From positions 556,093 to 620,092 of the forward strand of contig CAUJNA010002724.1 of the NCBI GenBank assembly GCA_963377175.1: DNA of 64,000 nt, in the 5' to 3' direction. Source of the DNA: Effrenium voratum. Lineage: Eukaryota > Sar > Dinophyceae > Suessiales > Symbiodiniaceae. Made by a program: the position numbers and the translations under genes. This document shows, in pieces, positions 12,826 to 25,240 of the stretch (the stretch's first letter is position 1; each line of letters starts with the position of its first letter). A model generated the notes under the pieces. The model was not told where the DNA came from. It did no database searches and was given only the letters and a program-made list of their open reading frames with translations.

Positions 12826-12978
12826 AGATGGGTATGATCTGGGTCAAAAATAATCCACCAGGGGGCCGCAGGTTTGAGTCCTTTCCATTTACCAGGGCAA
12901 GCCATTTTGGGTTCTTTGACCATTTCTTACCAGGGCAAGCCATTTTGGGCTCCATTTACCATTTCCTTGACCCACAGA
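12826..12978. mobile_element. TIR family E copy 4 with internal duplication
   Basis: ATGATCTGGGTCAAAAATAA to TTGACCCACAGACCCACACC. The phrase ACCAGGGCAAGCCATTTTGG occurs twice. Confidence 0.5.
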
Positions 12979-13034
12979 CCCACACCCAGTGTCAAAGGCC
13001 TCGAATCCGTCCGAAGCTTCGCGCGAATCCGCGC

Positions 13035-13107
13035 CTCGCGCGTCCGCCATGCCCAGCACGTCCACGGCCTGGCGCCAATCCGCGCCCTGCAGGGCTTCGC
13101 CGCGGTC
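13035..13107 (-). CDS. Candidate exon, unrecognised minus-strand gene
   Basis: From CAG|GAC to a GC donor. Encodes DRGEALQGADWRQAVDVLGM and then ADAR, with GC-rich third positions unlike the flanks. The pattern GADWRQAVDVLGM recalls one helix pair of a pentatricopeptide repeat, but a single unit is too little to assign. Phase 0 entry fits the exon ending at 14540. Confidence 0.4.
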
Positions 13108-13215
13108 CTGGCGCTTCGACGCTTCGACGTTTCCACGGCCGGCCACGGGCCACGTCTTCCCCGGTAAAGAATGTGGGTTGGTTGGTGGGGGGGTGGGAAA
13201 TGGCAGGTGGGGCTT

Positions 13216-13321
13216 CCATTTGGTTCAGACCCCAAGAAAAAATGTAATAAAGTATGTCCAGTAGTGATAAGTTCCTTTTAAAACCAACAAGGGAAAATAA
13301 AAAATAGTCTTAAGCAAATGG
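13216..13321. mobile_element. TIR family A copy 5
   Basis: CCATTTGGTTCAGACCCC to CTTAAGCAAATGG with an intact core; a good reference copy. Confidence 0.7.
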
Positions 13322-14539
13322 AAGGTGGGTTGGGAGGGGGGAAATTGCAGTGAGCCAAAAGCAGGGCGAAAGCGTGGGGAGTGCTTTTGCGATTCTGTTT
13401 GTTAAGGCTGGGAAACAGTTTGTCAGCAAACAGTTGGTGTGTTTTTGTTCTGAGAGGAAAGATGTAAGCTGGCAAACAGTTAAACGGACGAGTTGGAAGC
13501 AGGCAAAACAACGCGGCTTGTTCTAAGCTATTATTGCTGGAAGCGCACGGTGAATAAAACTCAAGAGCTAGACCTCCAGTCGTTCTCCTTCATTGACAAG
13601 TGCTTAATGAAAGGTAGGCAACATGCAGAGAATTGTTTGATGGACTCATGTCAAGGCTTAATTATCTTTCACACGCAGAGTATATACAAGCGACTTTTCA
13701 AGAGGGAAACTGAAACAAAAGGTAAAGGGAAGGCGATTTCTCTCCTCTAAACACCACAAAGTCATCAACACTAAGAAATGTATCAAGCCTGTCTAAAGTA
13801 TTGCTCCAACAAAGGGGGCAGGTTCTGGATTTCTGTAGAGGTTGGTGCTCAGACCGCTTTTGAAAGGAAGATGGACTCATGTCTCAATGAGGCCTGTGCA
13901 ATTCTATGTGGGTCTATGTCTTTGCGAGGGCGCCGGTTTTTGTGTTTGTTTCAAGGGAGCCTAAGGAAAAACACCGTCTTGTTGCGCGTCCCCCTTTGAC
14001 ACCTTCATATGGGCTCGCCTTTTTGCGGGGAGCCCTTTGCTTGGGTTCAAAGGAACACCGGCCGGCCCCTGAAAAAAGCGCCCGGCCAGAAGTTCGGAGG
14101 ATCTGAAGAGAGACGCCGCGGGAGCGGTTGCTCTTTGCTCGGACCTTCTCCCCTCCAACACATAGGGAGCCTGCAAGCATCGAACCTGCAAGTCCTAGTT
14201 TCCGCTGTGTCGACGCATCTAAAGGTTAGCAGGACACCCTGCTGGGGCTCCCCTTCATGGTCGTCTGCTTGTTTCTTGAGAGACCGGGCCCTCCAAAAAC
14301 GAATGCGCACACAGGACACCAGAGGCCTGGGCCAAACAGGAAGCAAGAGGATAAACCAAACGAGTTGCTGGTTTGTGGGGCGTTCAAGCCAAAGAGCCAA
14401 CAAGGAAACATGACGAGACTTGCAAGTCACTAGCTACAACATGATCTTACGATCCCGGCTTAAGTGGACCTTGAAGTAATTACTCCAACTCCACACCCCC
14501 ATTCTATGTTAGACCTCTTTAGCAACAGCCGTTGCAAAC

Positions 14540-14653
14540 CTTGCGACGGCGTTCCTTCTTTGGACGCGCGCACGGATCCTGGTAGCTCCAGTAGTTGCCG
14601 TCATGGATCCGAAGGAAGGGCCCCGTGTTCTGCCAGTGGCTGTTCTGAATCCC
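14540..14653 (-). CDS. Candidate exon, unrecognised minus-strand gene
   Basis: Thirty-eight open codons between CAG|GGG and a GT donor (AAG|GTTTGC), phase 0 at both ends. The sequence includes SHWQNTGPFLRIHDGNYWSY and a basic end (ARPKKERRRK). Family not recognised. The codon bias and both splice signals make this one of the best exons of the group. Confidence 0.5.
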
Positions 14654-16324
14654 CTGCGGCCAAAACGAACTGTCCAGTGCGAAAAGATATGAATATTAAG
14701 ACCCTGGCAACCAAAGACGGCTGGCAGAAAATGGAAATCGGAGAAAAGCCAAGGCATTTTGTAGGGGTCCCCTATTTTGACACAAACCCATTTAGCCCAC
14801 CCAAAGACCTAGCATCTTTATTTGAAGACCCCACATGCACGTTACCGGCTCCTTGGTTCCCTGCTTGACCCACATGAAAATATACGGCGCCTCCCGGCGG
14901 ATAAGAAGAACGACAAGCCGAAAGGTCGTAGTGTCAATTTTCAGGGGTCCCGGAGGTCCAACTTGAAGCTGCTGCAGCTGCCCAGTACACACGAGTCATG
15001 ACCATCCATCCAGTTCACGTTTTTCCCTAGATGGGGGGAACCCAGTTAAAAGAAGTGTTCTGCTTTGGGTGTTTTTTAACCCACAAATGGCTCCCTACAC
15101 AAGAAGCTTAAAACCACATCTAAGTATCAGCACACCTCCGTCAAGTGTGGCATTTCCATCTCCAACTCCTTTTTGGACTGGACATTGGCTTGGCTTTGGA
15201 ACATGGGAAAAACCATCGTTGGACTGTGCCCTGCGCCCTCTTCAGGCAAACATATCTCTACTTCCTCGGCAGAGTGTCCGCTTCATTCGTGTCATAAGCG
15301 CCCATCCAAACGGCAGATTGGGCGCCAAAACAAAAGGCATGAGTTGATTCACTTGAAGTACAGCAGCCACTCCTCGCAAACTGATTCTTCGCCCCCCTGC
15401 AAGACGTCATCTGTTTGCCCGTTGCAAAGGACCATGATGGAACACCGCAAAGGCAAAATGTTGAAACGCTAAGCATGTGCCTCAAATGGTTCCGCGGTTC
15501 AAGCGGGCGAAGCAAAAAGGAACTTCCAGGTGGCCAGTTATGGTGCAACAAAAATGATCGCGCCTCATCGCACAGGGTGATCCTTCTTAGCGAGGCCCAT
15601 GTCAGATCCTTACTACCAGGTGGATGACCATCCCCGTTGACCCCAAGTAAGACGGTCTTTCGACCATGCCACATATGAGCCATTGACAATGTTGCTGGGT
15701 ATCGATGGGTGTTGGCGGTCCCCTATCACTCACAGATCAAACATCGGGGATCCCAAGCATCATAGGGCCCGGGGTCGCACACTTTCCGTTATCATTTGCC
15801 CAGATTGCTTGCCAGAGTCCCTGGCACTGCTTAGAAGGACCTCCCTCCGACCGCTTTCTTCAGGCCCGGTGTCCTTTTTGGCTTCGAAACCCTCCACGAG
15901 GTGGCTGAAGTGACATGTCCCGTGTGTGTGTGTGTGTGTGATCACGTGTCCCTAGTGTTTTTGATAAGGGAATGGTCAGTTTAATCAGAACAATACCTCC
16001 GGGAAAACGACCTCTTTTGACTTCCTGGCGAACTTTTTCTCATAAGTGCTGACCCCAGTCGCCCCAAAGAGTCGCCCTGGCCTCCGAAATTGGAGCTGTT
16101 TCCTATTTCGTCTACCCTCAAGCATCAACTTTTGCGAGACCCCTGCAGCGCAAAAAAAAACACCCTGGATCGCCAGTTGCTACTTTTTTCCATACACTTT
16201 ACCCCAAAAACCAGCAACAGTGACTGAAAAAAGCAGCAACTTGGCTATCTAGGACCTTAAAAGAACCAACACTTCGGCCCCGGGCGGGCGCCGCGGGCCC
16301 CGAAATCCGACATTCCAGCCGCGC

Positions 16325-16395
16325 CTCGTCGCTGTGGACAATCTGATGGCCCGGCTGCTGAGGCAGGCCCAGGTATTCGTGGGCCAGGTGGACAC
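16325..16395 (-). CDS. Candidate exon, unrecognised minus-strand gene
   Basis: Between GAG|GTG and a GC donor (GAG|GCGCGG). Encodes VHLAHEYLGLPQQPGHQIVH and then SDE. Its entry phase (1) fits a GC donor at 17351 and its exit phase (0) fits the exon starting at 14653. Confidence 0.45.
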
Positions 16396-17350
16396 CTCCC
16401 GGAGCCGTTTCTTGGAGCCGTTTTTTGGAGCCGCGATGTTCCGCTGATCAAGAAGAACCAGTTCAACTCCCACCAAAAGCACCAAGTTCCTGAAATCAAG
16501 TCAGGCCCTGCACCCTTTTTGGGTTAGAAACACACACCCCGTAGCCGTATTGCCCGTTCGTTTCGCAGCCGCATGGTGTTCTGTCGGCAGAATCAAACCT
16601 CTCAAGTTTTCGCGAATCAGAAGCCTGATGGAATGTCATTAAGGGGGCCAATCCTACCGGTTAAACAGACAAGCTCCTTGTAGCGTCCTTATTCTTTTGA
16701 CCGGATCCAAATAGCTTCCTTGGGTCTATCAGTTCCTCCCGGAAAACATCGTCAGGCCTATCAAGCCGGGCCCATGTTGGCACGAAAACAATTCTGGTTG
16801 CTGTTCTCAAAGGACAGCTGGCTCTTCTTCGGTCAGGAAGGGCCTGAACAAGTAGCCTTTACAGCCCCTGATGGTAGCAAAAACACTTGCTTTTTTGCCG
16901 ACCCCTTCTAAAAATGAACAGAACCACAAAAAAAAAAAAACGCAAACATCTAAAAACTTGCCAACAACACTGAAGTAGCACAACTACAAGCAACCGTTGG
17001 ACGTGCTACATACCGTAGCCAAACCATCTACTGCACCGTACGCGTTTGTTCCCCGGCTGAATTCTCGCGGCAATTGAGCAAAGGGCCGTGACGCAACTGG
17101 CCTTCACAGACCTTGACGCCTATGTGAAGCCGTGTCAATTGGTTGGAGGGCACCCTTTTCAGGGCTTCCGCCTGAGGGAAACCGACTGGTAGTCAACCTT
17201 TTGTGTGTGTTGTGTCTCGTTGTTTGGGCGGGGTCCACCCAACAAATCCACGAAAGCAAGTTGCCACAAGTAAGGTTGGTCAGGTTGGCAGTGCGCGCAG
17301 GCAAGCCGCTTTGTGCCTCACAGAAGTCAGCTGGTGATCTACGTGGCCGC

Positions 17351-17572
17351 CATGGGCGCGCATCTTCGCCAGAATGGCGCCTTTCTTCGACAGAAATGCG
17401 CCGTACTGCATGTAGTTCCCTGTGTACATTGCCGCTCGGAGGTCCACAATCGCTTTCACGTCGTCCAGCTTGTAGCCCAAGCTGGTGTTATCATCAGTTT
17501 GTACTTCAGGCGGTGAGCTATCTGCAGCGCATCGTCTATCACAACTCCACACATACTGATACTCGGTGGATC
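17351..17572 (-). pseudogene. Candidate exon with an internal frame break
   Basis: After CAG|GAT the frame reads VVIDDALQIAHRLKYKL. About 80-90 bases in, the protein-like frame switches and continues DDVKAIVDLRAAMYTGNYMQ, then YGAFLSKKGAILAKMRAHG, to a GC donor. No intron fits between the two parts, so an indel is likely: a broken gene, a sequencing error or a misread start. Family not recognised. Confidence 0.4.
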
Positions 17573-18004
17573 CTGCACTGCACCCCTGATTGACGCCGAG
17601 TTAGGTGGTATCCCTTGTCATTGTCAGGCCAGCGATCCAATGACCCAATTCAAAAAAAGGCTACAAGTAAAACAGCTGATGGAAATAGCGGAAATGGGAG
17701 GGATGCAACTTAATCACCTCACAAATGCAATGTCAAATGCAAATAAATCTGTGACTACAACTCTTTCCTTGGCCCTTTTCGGAACGCACCCTGCGAGTTT
17801 GCGCTGTCAATACCGGGGGTTTCTGAGGGTGGCCCTTCAGTGGCCCCTTCCCCCAATGAAAGACATCCCCTGGGGAAAAGCACACAAAGTGATGGTGTCC
17901 GCGGGTGCATTTATGTACATTTAGACTCAAGGGACTTTCGACACTCCCCTGGTCTTCCGAATCAATCGGAATTAAACATCACTCACCAAAGGAAACTCAC
18001 TTAA

Positions 18005-18120
18005 CACAGGGATCCTTACTTGTACACCAGAACATTGCCTTGTAAATGGTGGTTTCCCTTTATTTTGGTGGCAAAAGCCATGTTTCAAATGGGCAAATGT
18101 ATCTTTTAAGGAGCCCTGTT
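18005..18120. mobile_element. TIR family F copy 1
   Basis: Family F: CACAGGGATCCTTACT to TTTTAAGGAGCCCTGTT, interior TTGCCTTGTAAATGGTGG and AAGCCATGTTTCAAATGG. Confidence 0.65.
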
Positions 18121-19262
18121 AACATGGCGACCCAAAAGGCCAGAGTTTGACCATCCGCAAAGGCGGCCATATAGAGGCCACACCGCAGGGGAGTACGTCT
18201 TCGGCCGATTGACTTCAAACTCGGAGACCCTTGCACGTTCTCAACGGGGTCCAGGCACCAAAGGACAATCATGTGTGTAGCATCCGAAAGGAACCCATTT
18301 GATAAAACCCATTTAGGTCACACAAAGACACCGTAAGGTTGGTTATTCTCAAGGTAATCTGTGTTGAAACGTGTGAACATCCCGACCCTTGTACAACCTC
18401 CTGTAGCTATACTGTCCACAAGCAATGCTCTACGGTACTAGCTGTTGCCTGTCAAACCAACTGCAAACCATCTCAGGGCCCATACACGCGCTCCTTGGTA
18501 CATCATACCCCTTTCTCGGTGTGTTTTTCTTTGCGGGGCACCCAAAAAGATGTGACTCTGCCTAGTTCGCAGGCCAGGCAGCTGGGTGTGCTGGGGGCTG
18601 ACTTTGGCCGCCCCCAGAGGTGGTTCCTCGACAACGGGATGGTATCTCTATGTATCTCTTGTAACGAGAACCCAGGAGTAACGGGAACACCCGTTTGATC
18701 AAAAAAAGCTAAGCTCCACTTAAGAGGGAATCCAAAAATCACCTGGAAAAACACCCTCCCTAAAGCCACCAGAGTGCTTTGATGCCGACATACGACATTC
18801 GGCAATACCTCAAAGTTATAAGGTGACCCATCCAAACAGCTAGGACCTTCATTGGACGGATTTGGTCTTCGAAAAGGGCGTGTGTTTGGGGATCTGGCCA
18901 TTCGCGGACAGCCTGGACTTCAAAACTCCCCCAGTTCTGTCGGAAATGACAGGGCCCAGAAGGCCACACAGAAAAATCTCTCGGAGAAAAAAGAAAACAT
19001 CAACCAAGGGAAACCGAGATCAAGAGCGACAAGCGCAAGAAGTACGATAATATGTATTCATTTGCAGTATATACTATGCAAAGATCAAGCGTATTGTATT
19101 AATAAGTCTCAAGTACACAAAGATCAAGCAACACATGCAAGCGTATTCATCTGCAAATTGTACTATGATTCCAAAAGCTGAACTAAAAGAACCGCAAGAA
19201 AAATGGCGAGCTCACTATAAAATAGGCAGACATGCATCCAACCGAGCCAAACAACTCCACAC

Positions 19263-19334
19263 CTCGCGCGCGCAGATGCGCGCGGATGCGAGCGACTTTG
19301 CGCCTCGATTTGGGTGCTCGGTCCGCGTGGGCAC
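19263..19334 (-). CDS. Candidate exon, unrecognised minus-strand gene
   Basis: Exactly 24 open codons between GAG|GTG and a GT donor (GAG|GTGTGG). Encodes VPTRTEHPNRGAKSLASARI and then CARE. Short and without a motif; supported by splice signals and the local GC peak only. Confidence 0.35.
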
Positions 19335-19737
19335 CTCTGAAAAGGCCACCTGGCAGTCAGAAGTCGGCTTGGAAAAGTTCAATTGAGTAATCAAAACCCG
19401 GTCAGTAAACTAGGCTGGACTTCGGACCCCAGCAAATATATATATATATATATATTTTTGCCTGGTGAGTGGAAAACAAAGGGACCCCAAAAAAGCAACA
19501 AAAAAAAAGGAGCTAATTCTGGGGAAGTAAAATGGGCGACCCAGAACCATGCTTCGAGAATGAAGAAGGCGGATCCGCAGCTATTTATGGTTGGGATTAT
19601 ACCTTAACCTTCATTTGCCCGGGTTTTAATTGTGGTTCATTTGAGCCGCCACCAAAGAATCCCTGCCGTGTCCGGCCAAGTTCAGTGGTTCTGAGTTAAG
19701 GCAGTACCAAGAAGGTGATAAGAAAGCCCATGTGTTG

Positions 19738-19872
19738 CTACTTGGATGTCCGGCCAAGTCCAAGTTAAGTGGTTGGGGTCCCAGGTTACCTATCAACCAG
19801 GCGAATTGCACTGGGACAAAAATATGTAAGTCACCTAGGTTTCTTACAAACACTAACTCGTCTGAACATCCA
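19738..19872. mobile_element. TIR family G copy 2
   Basis: CTACTTGGATGTCCGGCCAA to ACTAACTCGTCTGAACATCC. Confidence 0.55.
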
Positions 19873-21205
19873 AAAAAAATCAGGGAGAGCGGGTGGCCCA
19901 TTCATCTGGGGTAAGTAAAAACATCGATTTTCAGAGTCTGCTTTAATTTATCCTAAGCATCTGGGGCCCTCAGAAAGGCCCTCTTTGAGGTCCAAGTCCT
20001 TCCAACGGAGGTCCTAACCCCTTCAAGGGTCCAATGGTGCTTAGGGTAGTAAACCCTAAAATGTGCCGGACACCCCAGAATGGAATTGGAAATTCGTCGA
20101 AATCATCCTTCCCCAATTCCATTTTGAGGGGGGTACCGCAGATTTCCTCAGGCTCAAGGGCGACCAAAGAATTGCTACTACTGACCTGTTTGTGCTTCTC
20201 ATGTTCAATGTCCTTTTGGGGTCAGTCGTTTTTGAGGCTCGGTGCCCTTTTTTGGTCAGTCTTAAAGGAGAACCAAGGAACACCGGAGCCAGTTGAGCGG
20301 ATCGCCAAAAAAAGAAGGCGAGCCGCATGGAGACAAGCCCACTTTGGATCAGCACGTGCACTTCTTGGAATGGTCAACACCCCGCGGGTGACAAGTCGGG
20401 CAAGGCCAAGCGCGAATTGGTTGGACTTGGATCGGCTACAGAGGAACTGAGGTTCAACCGATACCCTAGATTTGTTTTACACGGAACCCACAAAAAACAG
20501 AAGGAAATCCCTCCAACCAGAACTTACGATGATATTCTGTAGGGTTCGTTCCATTGATCTTCAGAGATTTCAGAAGAGCAACCTCCGATTTCCTGGCTGT
20601 TCATCGAATGTTTTCGCAGTTCACATTATGGTTTGCTTCATCTTGTTTCCATATTGAACCCCAACACATCCCCACACAAAGGGGTCCCAACTCCACCAAA
20701 GTGACGCCGCATGAACTGGGCAGCGCATCAGCCAACGACAAAAGGCTGGCTCGTCATCCAATTCAATTCCTTACTGACGCTGTCAACCCGACTTTCAATT
20801 TCGGCCAGATTTCGGCACCATCTGTTTAAAACAGACCCTCCTCTTGTTCAAGGGACATCGATACACATATACATACCAATACACCGGGTCTTAAGGAAGA
20901 GGTCGGACCCTGAAAATAGGGACATCACAATTACGGGACGCGTTTAAATCGCATTCTAAACATGTGTGGCCGCCTCTTGCCCTTTCGTTGACACAACCAG
21001 ACAGTTGAGCCAATTGCTAGGATTCGTTTGGGCTTCCCCAACCAAAAGAGGGCACTCCAAACAAACACATACCGGTCACATACCCCTTAAGTCCCAAGAA
21101 GGGGTTCCCGAAAACAGTTCCCGCCCCCCGCCCCCGGAAAACAACAAATACATGGGGGGTCTGACCCGTTTCGCTTGACGCAACCAGTCGACACGTTCCT
21201 CGCGC

Positions 21206-21301
21206 CTGCCGCTGGCCGTAGCCGTAGAGCCGGTGGGCATCCGGCGCGCCCATCTTCGGCTCGGACGCCTGGGCGGTGACCGCGTGGCTCGGCGCCGGCG
21301 C
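21206..21301 (-). CDS. Candidate exon, unrecognised minus-strand gene
   Basis: Thirty-two codons, phase 0/0, CAG|GCG to a GC donor. Includes APSHAVTAQASEPKMGAPDA and HRLYGYGQRQ. High GC at third positions. It joins in phase with the exon ending at 21853. Confidence 0.45.
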
Positions 21302-21447
21302 CTGCGGCAAACGGCTCGGGGCACAGCTTGAAAGGCGCAAGACTCGATTTGGCGGACTTGGAAGGGGTACGGTGTCTTTGTTCTGAGGGGACCCCTTGTC
21401 GCTGGTTTTGCAAAGGGAGACTTGAGAGGAACACCATCATTTTGGGT

Positions 21448-21601
21448 GTACTTGGATGTTCGACTCGCAAGGTTCGTAAATGGTCGATCTCTGAGGTTCT
21501 AACCTCTTTACAGTGCAGGGTAAGTGCACATGGCGGACAAACATATATGTTATAACCTAGGTTGCTACACACTTATTAACTTAGCGAATCGAGCACCCAA
21601 G
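21448..21601. mobile_element. TIR family G copy 3
   Basis: TGTACTTGGATGTTCGACTC to TTAGCGAATCGAGCACCCAA, with the interior CCTAGGTTGCTACAC. Confidence 0.55.
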
Positions 21602-21852
21602 AATAAGAGCGGCGCAGTGTACTTTAAAAACTACTAGTTGGGTTTCAGCCAAGCAAAGGGGGAACAATTGGCAGTAACATTCACAAGCCCTGGAAGTCTG
21701 GGCCCTTGATTCGTATTTCTTGTCGTGGTTTTCAAGGCAGCCAGAAGGAAAACCTGCCTCTCTTTTTGGGGGGGAGGGGGGGGGTCCTGTATTCTGTCCC
21801 CCTACCCAGAATCCCAATGGGGCTTGTCGGTGGTTTCGGTCGTTTCGCGGGC

Positions 21853-21915
21853 CTGGAAGCTGGTCGCGGCGACGCCGTGGTGCACGGAGACCTTGGAGGG
21901 CAGCACGCCCAGGTC
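21853..21915 (-). CDS. Candidate exon, unrecognised minus-strand gene
   Basis: Twenty-one codons, phase 0/0, CAG|GAC to a GC donor (CAG|GCCCGC). Encodes DLGVLPSKVSVHHGVAATSF and then Q. No family recognised. Confidence 0.4.
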
Positions 21916-21997
21916 CTGGCGAACTTGCGAACTTTCGACTCGCCTTTCCTCTCGTCGGTGATGGCCTCACTTGGGGTTCCAGGCACCATTCTAGTGG

Positions 21998-22102
21998 TTG
22001 ATTCCTTTTCCTTTCTTTTCAACCATCACTCTTTCCAAAAACCGGATCCGTTTGCCCGATCGGGTTTCTGGAGGCTTTCTAGAAAGAAGGATCCCTGGGG
22101 TA
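21998..22102. mobile_element. Interspersed family K copy 2
   Basis: TTCTTTTCAACCATCACTC to TCTAGAAAGAAGGATCCCTG. Confidence 0.55.
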
Positions 22103-22153
22103 GGCACCCCTAGAACCATCCAAGTTTCTCGGACGTGGAACACATCATGAATC

Positions 22154-22424
22154 TACTTGGATGTTCGTTTTGCCAAGCTAGCAAGCGGTGATCGCCACTT
22201 GGGGTTGCTCACCCCCGAGCAAGGTTCACCATCATCTGAACGGGGGGACTTTTCTCAGTGGGTTATAACTGAACCTTGGTTGCTTTCTGCTCCCTGCTAA
22301 AAGCTTAACTTTTAGTGGTTTAATGGAAAACCCATTAATTGGCAAAAAGTTAAAGTCCTAACATCCAAGCAAACTGCAACAAAGGAACTGTTACCAAGAA
22401 CTTATTGACTTGGCGAATCCAAGG
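22154..22424. mobile_element. TIR family G copy 4, carrying a family B insertion
   Basis: Left arm CTACTTGGATGTTCGTTTTG and right arm TTATTGACTTGGCGAATCC are separated by extra sequence that includes family B copy 2 (22276-22382). Confidence 0.5.
22276..22382. mobile_element. TIR family B copy 2, nested in a family G copy
   Basis: TTGGTTGCTTTCTGCTCCC to CAAGCAAACTGCAAC. It lies between the two arms of a family G element (22154-22424). Confidence 0.65.
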
Positions 22425-23577
22425 ATTTGGCATCCGAGTTTCTCAGAGAAGCCTGGCTGGTGCGATAGGTAGGGCATGACAACGAGTCCGGGTTTTGGGA
22501 ATGAACCGGGTTTGGGGATTCCCGAAGGAAACCAAATCGTGGATGGCTTTTCTCAGGCCGTTCCATTTCTCATTCCTTGCTGAGAACCAGCGAGAAACAC
22601 ACCCTGAACCTAAGATTAATTACAATCCGTTCTTCGTTCCTCAAATTTGGGTATGGGTGAAAATTATAAAAGTAAGTCACCACACCAATAATTCTGTCAG
22701 GAGACAAAAAACATGAGCGGTCGACAGTTGCCCTAAACTTCATCCGTCAACCCCATACCTAGGATGTAAATTGCTTCCTAGTTCATCATTCCATGGCAAA
22801 GATGCGAGATGTTACCAAATGTTCTTTCAGCGTCCATTATCTTAGCAAACTCACCCCTATCTGGCAGGGAGACAACCAGCCAGTTTTTGAGTTTGCTACC
22901 CCCCAGAAACAGTCAAAATAATGGACCAAGTTGAGTTGGTGTTTGCATCTCTTGTTTGTTTGTGGTTTTGTTTTTGTTTTGTTTTTTTGGGGGCGGGGTG
23001 GCAGGGAGAGGGGTATCCAATATGTTTGTTAGTATGCGAACACCAAAACTCACTTCCTGGGTGGATGGGTCAAAAGTGATGTTTGCCACTACAGTGGTCT
23101 GCCGCACAAAACACAAAGTCCAAAAAAAACAAACATTTGAGGTCGGTCCAGTTGGTCCGCCCAAACTTCCAGTCAACTTCCAGCCCGTGCTGGGTCCTCA
23201 ACATTTCTGGGCCCTCGACTTTGAAGGAAGATGCGAAGATTGGATGCCTACACCGCGTTCTTTTCGAATGAAGATAGTTGTCACCGTTCCGGCGTCTCCA
23301 TGAAACGGCAACACCAGGCGAGTTGGGCGCCGGGATCCCTTTGAGACACGTGGTCGCCGACCGTCGTTCCGGGATCGATCCGTCCTCTCGTCTTACCACC
23401 TGGGAGTACTCCGCGGGCTGCGCCTGAGCGCCCGACGGTAAAAAAAAGGCACTCCGATATCCCCCCGGCCTTAGCGCAAGGGACGTGGGGGTGGCCATTT
23501 TATTCCCCAACAGCTGAAAGCTTTGGGGTCTCAGCCCAGATAGGCTCCGGGGTGGTTCGGGGCGACCCTGAGCTAAG

Positions 23578-24330
23578 GTTCCACCAGGGTTCCACCAGGG
23601 GTTCCACCAGGGGTTCCACCAGGGTTCCACCAGGGTTCCACCAAGGTTCCACCAGGGTTCCACCAGGTTCTGCAAGGGCGGGGTGGTCTGGGGTGGTTTG
23701 AGGTGAGGTGCGGGTTTGAGGAAGGTTTCACGTTCCGCCAGGGTTCCACCAGGGTTCCAGGCTGCGGGGTGGTCTGGGTGGTTTGAGGTAAGGTTCCACG
23801 AGCGTTCCACCAGGGCTGCAGGGTGGTCGGGGTGGTTTGAGGTAAGGTTCCACGAGGGTTCCATTTCTTCGAGGGCTGGGGTGGTCCGGTTTGAGGAAGG
23901 TTCCACGAAAATTCCACCAGATTTCCACTAGAATTCTGCCAGGGTTTCACCAGGTTCTGCGAGGGCTGCAGGGTGGTCCGAGGTGGTTTGAGGTAAGGTT
24001 CCACCAGGTTTCCACCAGGGTTCCACCAGCCCGTCGTGCTCCGGACGAGGGTTCCACCAGGGTTCCACCAATTTCTTCAAGGGTGCGGCGTGGTCCGGGG
24101 AAGGTTCCACGAGGGTTCCACCAGGGTTTCACCAGGGTTAGCAGGGTCCCACTGCGGGGTGGTCCGGGGTAGTTTGAGGTAAGGTTGTATGAGGGTTTCA
24201 GGGTTCCACAAGATTCTGCGAGGGCTGTGGGCCCTGAGGTTTCACAGGGTTCCACAAAGCTCTGCAAGGATTCCACACGGGTTCCACAAGGCTCCACAAT
24301 GCTCCACCAAGGGTGTGTCGCGCGCCCGTC
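23578..24330. repeat. GGTTCCACCAGG minisatellite
   Basis: More than 40 degenerate 12-13 base units, with GGGTGGTCCGGGGTGGTTTG blocks between. The leading segment (23521-23583) recurs at 25811-25868 before a second small array, and weaker units lie at about 24545-24670. Confidence 0.85.
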
Positions 24331-24714
24331 GTCTGAAAAGCCATCGGATCAAGATCGCTTTGCTCATGGGCGGAACACTAAGCAAAACCGAAATCAATGG
24401 TTTTTAGCACACTTTCACTGTTTTGTGACTTGCTCACTTGCTCAGGCAAATGTTGGCTTTGTGGCAAATCAGATCACGTCGCTGCGGAACTCACGGTGCA
24501 GCAGAGTACATGCTTGGCATTGCTGCTTGGTGGGCTTTAATTTTCCAAGAATTCCACGAGAATGGGAGGGCTATGAGGTCAGAAGGTTTCCACCAAATTC
24601 TGCAAAAGCTATGGGGCAGCCCTGAGGAAAGGTTCCAGCAAAGTTTCACGCTGAGCTCCACGAAAGTTGCATGAGAACGGTTTGCGAGGTTCACCGGGCG
24701 ACAGTGCAATCGGG

Positions 24715-25240
24715 GCCCGCCCGATTGCACCGTTTCGGCCCGATTGCGCCATCGCGCCCCGATCGGGGCCTGACTCAGTCGGGCCCCGTCAAAGCTGGCA
24801 TCGCCTAGTTTTGCTATAGATACAGTTGCAATCCGCATACTAAGGAAAACCAATATGGGTGGCTGGGGTTGCACCACGATCGGGGCCCGATTGCACCGTC
24901 GGGCCCCGATCGGGCCCCGTTTGCACCGTCGGCCCCGATCGGGCCCCGATTGCACCGTCGGGCCCCGATCGGGCCCCGATTGCGCCGTCGGGCCCCGATC
25001 GGGCCCTGATTGCGCCGTCGGGCCCCGATCGGGCCTGAGTCGGGCCCCGTCAATTGTACCAAGCTGGCATCGCCTAGTTTTGCTATAGATACAATTGCAA
25101 TCCGCATGCTAAGGAAAACCGGCGTTGAGCTATAATCTGGGTGGTTGCTGGGGTTGCACCACGGGACGATCGGGGCCCGATTGCACCGTCGGGCCCCGAT
25201 CGGGCCCCGATTGCGCCGTCGGGCCGGCCCCGATCAGGGC
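24715..25240. repeat. GATCGGGGCCCGATTG tandem repeats with a 60-bp duplication
   Basis: Units such as CGTCGGGCCCCGATCGGGCC repeat about ten times in three blocks and are strongly self-complementary. Between blocks a 60-base segment occurs twice with two mismatches (24792-24851 and 25060-25120). Confidence 0.8.

Noticed and set aside
23070..24004. Long minus-strand frames rich in WWNPGGTLVEP
   Set aside because: They translate the GGTTCCACCAGG minisatellite. The open frames result from the repeat period, not from selection.
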